NCBI RefSeq assembly: GCF_023898315.1
Contig: NC_064622.1
Span: forward strand, 165,684,178 to 165,748,177
Reading direction: 5' to 3'
DNA length: 64,000 bases
Origin: Schistocerca nitens
Taxonomy: Eukaryota; Arthropoda; Insecta; Orthoptera; Acrididae
Shown here in pieces: positions 10,701-22,700 of the stretch (positions are counted from its first letter, which is position 1; every line of letters begins with the position of its first letter). The notes beneath the pieces are model-generated. The model saw only the letters and a list, made by a program, of their open reading frames with translations, did not search any database and was not told the DNA's origin. The position numbers and the translations under genes were made by a program.

Positions 10701-13700
10701 ATCATTTTTATTCATTCAAATATCTTGGTTGTAAGGGAGCACGAATGGGAAGCTGTGGTTGAAAAGGGAGTGAGACAGTTGCAGCCTATCCATGATGTTC
10801 GGTCTGTACATTGAGCAAGCTGTAAAGGAATCCAAAGAAAACTTTGGAGTAGGTATTACAGTTTAGTTAGAAGGTATAAAAATCTTGGGGGTTTGCCAGT
10901 GACATTGTAATTGTATCAGACAGCAAAGAACTAGGAAGAGCAGTTGGAATGGATAGTGTTGAAAGGAAGATATAGGATGAACATCAACAAAAGCAAAACA
11001 AGGATAACGGAATGTTGTTGAGGGAGTTAGATTAGGAAACGAGACACTTGAAGAAGTAAAAGAGTTTTGTTATTTGATCAGCAAAATAACTGATTATGGC
11101 CAGTGTAGAGTTAGTATAAAACATACTGTCAATGGCAAGAACAGCATATCTGTGTATTGTCGAATACAGATTTAAGTGTTAGGAAGTGTTTTTAGACATA
11201 TGTATATAGAGTGTAGCCATGTATAGAAGTGAAGCATGACTGGTAAACAGTTAAGATGAGATGAGAATAGAGGCTTTTAAAATGTGGTGCTACAGAAGAT
11301 TGCTGAAGATTAGATGGTTAGGTTATATAATTTGTGAGGAGATGCTGAATGGAATTGGAGAGAAAAGAAATTTGTTGTGCAACCTGATTAGAGGGCATTG
11401 GTTGGTAGTACATAATTTGGACATCAGGGATCACCAATTTAGTAGTGTACAGAAGTGTGGGGGGAGGGGGGCGGTAAAAATAGCAGAGGGAGACCAAGAG
11501 ATAACTCAGTAAATAGATTCAGGAGGTTGTAGGTTGCAGTAGTTATTAAGAAATAGACTTGCACAAGATACAGTAAGATGAAGAGCTGCGTCAAACGGTT
11601 CTTTAGGCAGGAGACCACATCAACAAGCCACAATAAGTTCTGTGCAGACATGATCTTATTAGCATAATCTGACAAGAAATATGCCTCCAGTTCAAATTTA
11701 GGTTGCGTTAGAGGTAACACAAAACACACTACTTTGGTATCTATTGCAAGTAAGTAATGAGATTGAAGTGTGAATCATAGAATTGAGTTGTCAATAATAT
11801 ATGAGGGTAATCCCAAAAGTAAGGTCTCCTATTTTTTATAAGTACATAGACATGTTTATTTCTACAATGACTTGCATCAGTTTACAGCTTGAACATTTAG
11901 CTATTTTTCGACACACCATTTCTGTCGATGCATTTTTGTAGATGCTGTGGTAGTTCATTTATGCTCATGTCATACCAGCTCGCCACCATGCAGTTCAGAA
12001 AGTCATGAATCTCTTCTTTCACCTCGTCATCGGAGCTGAATTGCTGGGACCACAATTAATGCTGACAGGTACTGTGAGACTCTGAAAAAACTCAAACGGG
12101 CAATTCAGAACCGGAAAACAGTAATGTTGAGCAAGGGTGTACACATTCTCCATTACAACGCTCACCCCCACATCACTCGGCAAACTGTTGCTCTCCTGCA
12201 ACAGTTTCAGTGGAACATAATCAGCCACCCACCCTACAGTCCTGACTTGGTGCCCAGTGACTATCACCTGTTCCCTAGGTTAAAAGAACATTTGGCCAGA
12301 AAGCGATGCAGGTCTGACAAGGTGAAAGAAGAGGGTCATAACTTTCTGAACAGCATGGCAGCAAGCTGGTATGACACGGGTATACAAAAATGCACCGACA
12401 GAAATCGTGATCAAGTCGAAAAATAGCTAAATGCTCAAGCTGTAAACTGATATAGATTGTAGAAATAAACAGGTCTATGTACTTATTAAAAAAAAATAGG
12501 AGACCTTACTTTTGGGATTACCCTTGTATTTTCATTATATTATGATACTGATCTCGCCTTCAGTTGCAGAGGTACAGAGTGGTACCATGGTTAAGACATT
12601 TTCACAAATGTCCCATAACAGTATTTTAGACATTAATATTGTGGAACTTCTGTCAGCTAGAGAAATGCCCAACATTCTTTTTAAGCATGTAATTTTTTGC
12701 CTTTGACCTTCAGTCTGGATGCTCTCAAAGCTTCAGTACAAAACAAACTTTCACATACTGCACAGAAAAATTTGAGGCTTAATCAGTATTTCATCTGCTT
12801 TGACATTAATTTCAGATCATTGTTCCCACTATAACTGTTTCGTTGGTTTCCCAGTTACGAATTCATTAACATAGGGATGGAAATAGGTTGTTGACAATCT
12901 GTACTTTTGATTGATGTCAATTTTACCAGTCTGTGGCTGCTGGATTAATTTTTGTTTGCTTACACAGTCTGTTCCATGTAGAGGAGAGGGCATAAGTTGT
13001 AAATGGCGAGATTACCAGAACATTTCAACTTTTGGTGAGTTCCATGTTTGCTGCATTAAAATGCCAGGATTTTTTGTAACAGGTATTTGCTTTGTTTGAT
13101 CACTGTATTTGTTTCTGAAATGTTGCTTCTCCAGAATTTATTTCTTAGATTCAAATTAAATGTTGTTCAGCATTCAATTTGCAGTTAGCTCTCTTCTGTG
13201 ACTTCTGTGTGCTGTGTAAATTAGATGCTTATGCTGAGATGTATCTTCAGTCACTGATGCAAAAGTCAATTTGCTGGGGTATTAATTTCCTCACATTACA
13301 TCCTATGGCTGTAATGTGTATGTACTCTTGACATATGAAGTTAGCTCTCAATGGATGTTCATGAAAGAGTGTTTCTCAAGTGATGTCTTGTTATAACTGA
13401 TTCATGTTGTCCAGACACGATGTAAACTTCTTCATCTTTTAATCTGCAGAGAAGTTCTTGCTTTTTTGAAACTGCAAGGTACAATAAAACAGTGCCTTGT
13501 CCATTTTGGACCTTGCATTTGAATGACAGTGTTCTTACCTTCTGACCATCCATGACTCATGATCTCTGCTCATAGCATCAGTTCTATCAGAAGCAGTCTC
13601 CTACATTTCAAACTTCACAGAAGCTGCCTTGTGTGCTGGACTAGAACTTCTGTGAGAAAGGATGGACTTTGCCACATTGTGAGGGCTGTTGCTGGAATTA

Positions 13701-16700
13701 GTCTGTTTCACTATAGCTGGACTTGGTCAGCACAGTTTTAATCTGTCAGGCAGTTTAAAGTGTTGCCCACTGGTGCCATTTCCTTCTGATATCCTCTCTT
13801 CCAAGTGCAACTCCTGCAGATTGTGGAGAAGTCTCTGTGAAGTTTGTGAAGAAGAAGAAGAAGAAGAAGAAGAAGAAGAAGAAGAAGAAGAAGAAGAAAT
13901 GTTGACAGAACTAAGGCTAAAAGGGCAAGTGTTGTGCTTGGATAGGTATTGGTAAGAGCCTGGCTATCGAGTGCAAGATTCTGGCTTGGAGTCCCAGTGT
14001 GGTGCACAGTTTTAATATTCCTTATCAAGGTCTGTGTAAACTAGTGCTGCTATACTGTAGTGGAAGGGAGCAAAAACCAGTAAATGAAACAAAACTTAAT
14101 TTTTTGGCTGGGCAAAAGTTTTGCAGTATTGGGCCAAACACAACAAAACCACTTTGGTCATTCATAATAATCTGTAGTATTGAGTAAAAGTAACTGACAG
14201 ATCCAATTTTACAAAAGAGTAAAAGCCTGTTAATGTTTATCCAATTTTAAATTACTTCCCTGTGAATAAATTTGTGCCCAACATGTAGCTGTGTCTTCAA
14301 CACACATGGACACAATATTCTAGAACTCTCCCCTGCCTATTTCATATGGACACTTGGAAGTTTAGAAGGTAACACAGTGGATTTTTTCCACACATGTCGT
14401 TAAAGTTCTTGTGATTCTGCAGCTCTAAAAGCAAAACATAACTTGACCTTGTGGTAATTGGAGTTCAGTGTTGATGGAATTAAATCAGTGTGTTTGCATA
14501 GCTGCTGCTCTCTTGACTCTCCTGCTATTCATAAAATAATCCAAACTCATGCCTTAAATATCAGCTTCATTTTCTTGTTGCTATCTCAGCAATCATGGAA
14601 TCAGACTATCTGTAAGTAGCACCATTTAAGGCCATAATAATTGTTTAATAATCTAATACTACTGGTCAGACTGTCTTTAGTAATTCCATATTTTATTCAT
14701 TCAGCTGTGGTACAATTTAGGATTAAATAGTGTTTAAAAATACACTAAAATGTGTGAGTTGTTAATCTTCTCACTGATACCACAAGATCAGTTTTGTTGT
14801 GGCTGTCGATCAAGAGGTGAATTTACTTCCTGCATAGAGGTCAGTTTTTATTTGTGAAAAGATTTCTTGTGAAGGTCCAGAAATAATAACAATAATAATA
14901 ACAACAACAACAACTTACAGAATTGTAAAGTAGTTAGGTTATACAGAAAAAAAATGTGGCCAAAGGTGAGAGGCAAGAGAGTGTAAAATGAGTTTTAGGT
15001 TGCTTTGAAACCCATTGTTAGAAATTATTCCAGTATCTATGTTCGAGATACGTACATGTAATATGTGTATCCATGAATTACAGGAAAGCACTGTTAAAAT
15101 TTCAGTTTTAGACCCAGAGAAGTTGAAAATTTTCTGTTTCCTTGATTGACACATCAGATTGATTATTGAACAGGTACATTTTTCTTCTCTTCATATTTGT
15201 ATAAAATTTGTTGTGTAGAAGCTGTTCCTTTTTAGTAGCAATTGCAAACTTGAAGCACAAATCTAAACAAAGAAAAAATCCAGCTAGTGTTAACACAAAA
15301 CATGTTTAATTGTTGGTTTTCTTTAACAGTGTTGTGCATTCTTTGACAGTGGCAAGTTTCATGAAGGATAATCATAATACACTTCCTGTCTATTGTGTAT
15401 GCATGTTTAATGGCCAAACACATTATTAAAATTACTTTCCTATTGCAGGTAAACAGCACTGTACCTATTGCTTCAGAAGTTCTACAAAAAGCGGGAGTCT
15501 ACGATCCCAACAGGGTGTTTGGAGTTTCAACTTTAGATGTTGTACGAGCAAACACCTTTATTGCAGAAGCAAAGGTTTGCTGTCAGATTCAAGATTCAAA
15601 ATACTCTTATTGTACAACATTCCATGGTAGCTAGGAATAACTGGTTGTGTAGACAACAAATGTTTGTATGTCCAAAATGTTATAGAGAAATAGATTTTTT
15701 TTGTTACACTTGCAGTAGAGCTAAACTAAACTGCAGTTATGTAAATCAAAGTTATGGTACTGTGTAAAATGATATAAACACTTCTGAATGTGCAATAAGT
15801 TGACTGCAGTATTTTTTCACATGGGGTGAAGACATTTTGGTAAGCTTATCAGGAGTCACCAGGCGGTCACTGTTGTGGAGAGAAGGAAGGGTGGTAAGAC
15901 TACATTTTAGTGATTAAAAACTGCGCTAACCTTGGTTATTAGTGAAGTGGATGGTCCATCATACAAGCTATAGGTGCCAAGTCCTTTGTTGTGTTTTTAA
16001 TTGGAATCCATTCAAATTCCATTCTCAGTCAGTTTCCGTATCATTGTTGTCAGGCCGGCCAGTGTGGCCGAGCGGTTCTAGGCGCTTCAGTCTGGAACCG
16101 CTACAGTCGCAGGTTTGAATCCTGCCTCTGGCATGGATGTGTATGATGTCCTTAGGTTAGTTAGGTTTAAGTAGTTCTAAGTTCTAGGGGACTGACAACC
16201 TCAGCAGTTAAGTCCCACAGTGCTCAGAGCCATTTGAACTGTTGTCATGTGCTGTATATTAATCTTAAATGTACAGTTCAACATTATTACATTCTCTATT
16301 GCTTGTTCTGTTAACCCATCTCTGCTAAGATTCATGCAAGCTTCTAATCATGTTAAGCAATTTTAGATAAAAACTTTGGTTATTTCAGCGTAGTTAAATT
16401 ATTCGAAGAAATGTTTGTCTGAATTTTTCTTTTTTTTATTCCAGGTTAGTTCAAAACAGTTCAGATCAGTGGTATAATGGGAACCTCTGAGTAGCAAACA
16501 GTCTTACGCAGTTTGCGTCTGCCTTAAAAATAGGCTTCATCTGCTTTAAAAATAGGCTCCAGCGTACTGTGAAACACAATTTGTGTAATCTGATTTCTTG
16601 TTAAACTTGTTTAAAAAGTGATTTTGTTCTGAATGAGCCAGTCATTTACTTTCTGAGGGTTGCAATAGTGGGGGCTCTGTCTGACCAGTATGATACAGCA

Positions 16701-19700
16701 TGTTATCATGAATAATAATAATAATAATAATAAGGCGACGAAAAGAACAAACGACTAATTGGGTTGACCCCCCTTTTAGTGTGATTAGTTGGTTCAGGAC
16801 AGAACTAAAGAAGCCTCGGACATGTGCCGTCATGGTCGGGGATGACGTTTGAACCCTATGCCCGCCCACAGTGGTAATGACACTGCTAGCCAACTGGAAA
16901 ATGATTTAAATCCAGATAGAGGTGTTTTGCAGGATATGCTTCCTGCAACCACCCTAGAAGGAAAACACAGAGGATGAGATGGTCAGATGAAGTTAATCGA
17001 CACCTCATGTTTTGTTATTACCAAGCAACAAACCTAGGAACCAACACAACTCGATACAGATCACAAGTATACACAACATTTATTATCAGAAACCCAGAAT
17101 TAAAATTTTTAACAGAACGACAACTAGCTGATCAGATCCGTGTAATAATAAAAAATAACAGGATACCCCAGTCAGAATTAGAAAACATCAAACAACAAAT
17201 ACTGGAACAAAATGTGCAATCAGAAGAAGAAGAAGAAGAAGAAGGAAATGCAGTAATGGACTCAAACATCCCAGAGCAAACAAACAAAGAACAACACGCA
17301 TCAATTAAACAATCAGAGGAAAACAAAATCTTGCGACAGCCACCAGAACAAGCACAAATAGAACTCGAAGGAACACACATGTTAGATATAGAAGAAAAAT
17401 TTCAGCTGACATATATAGAATACAAAGACACAAATACAGATATTAGACCATTCTTGCACAGACCACCAAATAACCCACAAGTTGAAACAACAACAATTAT
17501 CAACACAATTGTACACAGCAAAATAAATGAAAATACAACTATGGAAGAGTTACAACTACTGGTTTATATAGGAGCACTCACTACACTAAATATACACACT
17601 AGGCAGAGATTAGAACCAACCAACACACAGAAGAAACCCACAAAACCAGCATGGCAACACAGGCTACAGATCAGAATAGAAAAACTGAGAAGAGACATAG
17701 GACAGCTAACACAATTTATAAGGAATGAAATATCGCACAAAAAACGAAAAAGGTTTGGTAAAATCTCACAACAAGAAGCGATAGAGCAATTAGATGAAAA
17801 GAAGCAGAAATTACAAGCATTGGCCAAATGACTTAGAAGATACAAAAAAAGTGAAAACAGAAGGAAACAAAACCAAACATTCAATACAAACCAAAAGAAA
17901 TTTTACCAGACAATAGATAACACATACATTAAATTAGTCAATCCACCAAACATAATAGACACGCAACACTTCTGGAGCAACATATGGTCAAACCCGGTAC
18001 AACATAAGACATGCACGGTGGATACAAGCAGAAACACACATAAAAGATGATACCACAAATGCCTGAAGTGATAATTTTGCAACATGAAGTCACCCGAGCA
18101 ATTAATTCTACGCACAATTCGAAAGCCCTGGAAAAGATAAAATAGCAAATTTCTGGCTAAAGTAGTTCACCTAAACACATTCACGTCCAACTAAATTATT
18201 TAACAGTTATATTGCAGACCCATACACAGTCTCTGATACACTTACACAAGGAATAACTTATCTGAAACCTAAAGATTAAGCAGACTCAGCAAACCCAGCA
18301 AAATGTCGCTCCATAACATGCCTACCAACAATATGCAAAATATTAACTTCAGTCATTACACAGAAATTAATGACACACAAAACACAGAGCAAAATTATAA
18401 ATGAAGAACAAAAAGGCTGCTGCAAAGGAGTAAGAGGATGTAAAGAGCAACTAATAATACACTCCTGGAAATTGAAATAAGAACACCGTGAATTCATTGT
18501 CCCAGGAAGGGGAAACTTTATTGACACATTCCTGGGGTCAGATACATCACATGATCACACTGACAGAACCACAGGCACATAGACACAGGCAACAGAGCAT
18601 GCACAATGTCGGCACTAGTACAGTGTATATCCACCTTTCGCAGCAATGCAGGCTGCTATTCTCCCATGGAGACGATCGTAGAGATGCTGGATGTAGTCCT
18701 GTGGAACGTTCGTGCTGGACGTGCAGACCGCGTGAGACGACGCTTCATCCAGTCCCAAACATGCTCAATGGGGGACAGATCCGGAGATCTTGCTGGCCAG
18801 GGTAGTTGACTTACACCTTCTAGAGCACGTTGGGTGGCACGGGATACATGCGGACGTGCATTGTCCTGTTGGAACAGCAAGTTCCCTTGCCGGTCTAGGA
18901 ATGGTAGAACGATGGGTTCGATGACGGTTTGGATGTACCGTGCACTATTCAGTGTCCCCTCGACGATCACCAGTGGTGTACGGCCAGTGTAGGAGATCGC
19001 TCCCCACACCATGATGCCGGGTGTTGGCCCTGTGTGCCTCGGTCGTATGCAGTCCTGATTGTGGCGCTCACCTGCACGGCGCCAAACACGCATACGACCA
19101 TCATTGGCACCAAGGCAGAAGCGACTCTCATCGCTGAAGACGACACGTCTCCATTCGTCCCTCCATTCACGCCTGTCGCGACACCACTGGAGGCGGGCTG
19201 CACGATGTTGGGGCGTGAGCGGAAGACGGCCTAACGGTGTGCGGGACCGTAGCCCAGCTTCATGGAGACGGTTGCGAATGGTCCTCGCCGATACCCCAGG
19301 AGCAACAGTGTCCCTAATTTGCTGGGAAGTGGCGGTGCGGTCCCCTACGGCACTGCGTAGGATCCTACGGTCTTGGCGTGCATCCGTGCGTCGCTGCGGT
19401 CCGGTCCCAGGTCGACGGGCACGTGCACCTTCCGCCGACCACTGGCGACAACATCGATGTACTGTGGAGACCTCACGCCCCACGTGTTGAGCAATTCGGC
19501 GGTACGTCCACCCGGCCTCCCGCATGCCCACTATACGCCCTCGCTCAAAGTCCGTCAACTGCACATACGGTTCACGTCCATGCTGTCGCGGCATGCTACC
19601 AGTGTTAAAGACTGCGATGGAGCTCCGTATGCCACGGCAAACTGGCTGACACTGACGGCGGCGGTGCACAAATGCTGCGCAGCTAGCGCCATTCGACGGC

Positions 19701-22700
19701 CAACACCGCGGTTCCTGGTGTGTCCGCTGTGCCGTGCGTGTGATCATTGCTTGTACAGCCCTCTCGCAGTGTCCGGAGCAAGTATGGTGGGTCTGACACA
19801 CCGGTGTCAATGTGTTCTTTTTTCCATTTCCAGGAGTGTAGATGCAGAGGTGACATATCAAGCTAAAACTAAAAAAAGGTCGCTACACTATGCTTACATT
19901 GATTACCAAAAAGCTTTTGATAGTGTACCCCACTCATTTTTTTTCCCCAGCTCCCCACATGTACCATGTTATTAATGCACTTAGCTTTCCACTCTTTAAC
20001 TCATGTGCAATGTTTTGTTAGTAGTCTGTCTTGCTTATTATCCTGTCTTCCACATTTAAGCTCTCATATCTTCAAGACTTGGCTGGCACAGTCCCCAACA
20101 GTCAGTCAGTCCTTCTCAACCTTTCTGGTAGGTCTCCCCTAACTCGGGGTTCTGGTAGAGTTTTCTGTAACTCTGCATTTGTTAAACCTTGCCAGTCCTT
20201 TTCTTTCATACCTCATCAATGCCCTTAAGCCACTGGCTCTCTAAATTTATCCATCCAGTTATATTTTCAAAAATTATTTTCATTGCTATGCTTGCTTGTC
20301 ACTGTCATATAAAAAATATAAGAAAATGACACTACTATTTTCCAGGGGATAAGTTTATATGCCAATTAGCTCTGCAGATGATGAAGAATTGATGAAATGT
20401 ATGATGAGACGAAAGAAATTGAGATAGTCAAGGGAGAGGAAAATTTAATAGTCATGGCTGACTGGAATTCGATAGTAGGAAAAGGGAGAAGGAAACGTAT
20501 TAGGTGAATATGGATTGGGGGGTAAGAAATGAAAGAGGAAGCCGTCTGGTAGAATTTTGCACAGAGCATAACTTAATCATAATAATCATGGTTCACGAAT
20601 CATGAAAGAAGGTTGTATACATGGAAGAAGCCTGGAGATACTAGAACGTATCAGATTATATAATGGTAAGACAGAGATTCAGGAATCAGGTTTTATAAGA
20701 CATTTCCAGGGGCAGATGTGGACTCTGACCACAATCTATTGGTTATGAACTGTAGAGTAAAACTGAAGAAACTGCAAAAAGATGGTAAATTGAGGAGATG
20801 GGACTTGAATAAACTGACAGAACCAGAGGTTGGAGAGTGTTTCAGGGAGAGCATTAGGGAATAATTGACAAGAATGGGTAGCTTTGAGATTAAATAGTAA
20901 AGGCAGCAGAGGATCGAGTAGGTAAAAAGATGAGGGCTAGTAGAAATCCTTGGGTAACATGAAATATTGAATTTAATTGATAAAGGAGAAAATATAAAAA
21001 TGCAGTTGATGAAGCAGGCAAAAAGGAATACAAATGTCTCAAAAATGAGATCGACAGGAAATGCAAAATGGCTAAGCAGGGATGGATAGAGGACAAATGT
21101 AAGGATGTAAAGGCATATATCACTAGGGGTAAGATGCAGGGGAAGATCAGTTTGGATTCCATAGAAATATTGGAACACGTGAGGCAATACTGACCTTAAG
21201 ACTTACCTTAGGAGAAAGATTAAGGAAAGGCAAACCTATGTTTCTAGCAGTTGTAGACTTAGAGAAAGCTTTTGACAATGTTGACTGGAATACTCTCTTT
21301 CAAATTCTGAAGGTGACAGGGGTCAAATACAGGGAGCAAAAGGCTATTTACAATTTTTACAGAAACCAGATGGCATTTATAAGAGTAGAGGGGCATGAAA
21401 GGGAAGGAGTGGTTGGTAAGGGAGTGAGACAGGGTTGTAGCCTATCCCCAATGTTATTCAGTCTGTATATTGAGCAAGCAGTGAAGGAAACAAAAGAAAA
21501 ATTCAGAGTAGGAATTAAAATCCATGGAGATGAAATAAAAACTGAGGTTTGCTGATGACATTGTAATTCTGTCAGACAGCAAAGGACTTGGAAGATAATT
21601 TGAACAGAATGGACAGTGTCTTGAAAGGAGGATATAAGATGAACATCAACAAAAGCAAAATGAGGATAATGGAATGTAGTCGAATTAAATCGTGTGATGC
21701 TGAGGGCATTAGATTAGGAAATGACACTTAAAGTAGTGAATGTGTTTTGCTATTTGGGAGCAAAATAACTGATGGTTGAAGTAGAGAGGATATAAAATGT
21801 TGACTGGCAATGGCAAGGAAAGTGTTTCTGAAGAAAAATTTGTTAACATCAAGTATAGATTTAAATGTCAGAATGTCGCTACTGAAAGTATTTGTGTGGA
21901 GTGTAACCATGTAGGGAAGTGAAACATGGATGATAAATAGTTTAGACCACATAACTGGGGAGGTATTGAATAGAATTGGGGAGAAGAGAAATTTGTGGCA
22001 CAACTTGACTAGAAGAAGGGATCAGTTGGCAGGACATGTTCTGAGGCATCAAGGGATCACCAGTGTGGAAGGGCAGTGTGGAAGGTAAAAATTGTAGTGG
22101 GAGACAGAGTACACTAACCAGATTCAGAAGGATGTATGTTGCAGTAGGTGCTGGGAGATGAAGCTGCTTGCACAGGATAGAGTAGCATGGAGAACTGCAT
22201 CGAACCAGTCTCAGGACTGAAGAAGAAGAAGGAGAAGAAGAAGAAGAAGAAGAAGAATGAGCAATGCTGATCATGGCTGTTTATTTTGGCCTACCAGGGT
22301 TATTATTGATGTGAAGGACATTAAATATTCAGAGAAGAATTTCTGACAATGAGAAGACAATAATAATGCTAGTACTGGGTCCATTACCATATGGATGGAA
22401 ACCTCCCTTCGTATGTCATCCTTCTCAGGAAAAAGATCTGCAGTACTTATCTTTAGATACTAAAAAAAGTGATAGCTGTCAAATGACCTGACACCAGAAG
22501 GCTGTTTGGAACGCAATACTAAGGTCTTCAAACAACAGTGCTGAATTCTTTTAGGGAATACCTCATCCAGGAAATTGAGGGTTGGATGAGAAAGTATACC
22601 CCAGACATGATAATAGTTCCTGGTGGCATGATGTCACAACTTTAAAGTGATGGTTGTTGTGACGAGATATTTTAAGGTTCACTTGTAAGAGGTTTACAGT

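Larger units (their letters stand above)
12530..15448. other. Mdh2 intron 3, last part
   Basis: No gene. Holds a (GAA)n run at 13848-13898, a decayed tRNA-like SINE fragment at 13925-14020, and an AAT/AAC-rich stretch at 14886-14913. The rest shows nothing I recognise. Confidence 0.5.
16640..19965 (+). mobile_element. Non-LTR retrotransposon (possibly R4/Dong-like), split by a Tc1 element
   Basis: In Mdh2 intron 4. A 5' leader is followed by an open frame (16974-17831) and then a decayed reverse transcriptase containing [29 protein letters not shown] and, beyond the Tc1 insertion, [16 protein letters not shown]. The Tc1 element (18460-19838) sits exactly between the last two motifs. Clade assignment is inference from the motif wording; the 3' end is lost near 19965. 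A short (AAT)n run is at 16710. Confidence 0.7.
17832..19965 (+). pseudogene. LINE reverse transcriptase remnant interrupted by Tc1
   Basis: Fragments in order: [56 protein letters not shown], then after 19840 [19 protein letters not shown] and [11 protein letters not shown], where the Asp is the first catalytic residue of the polymerase. Several stops. The palm FADD-type motif is not present before the sequence ends. Confidence 0.65.

Noticed and set aside
15395-15634. Separate small + strand gene
   Set aside because: The frame is Mdh2 exon 4 read through both splice sites.
18929-19975. Several + strand frames (18929-19234, 19059-19490, 19373-19975) and their twins at 59711-60679
   Set aside because: They are antisense shadows of the GC-rich Tc1 transposase and repeat in both copies for that reason.
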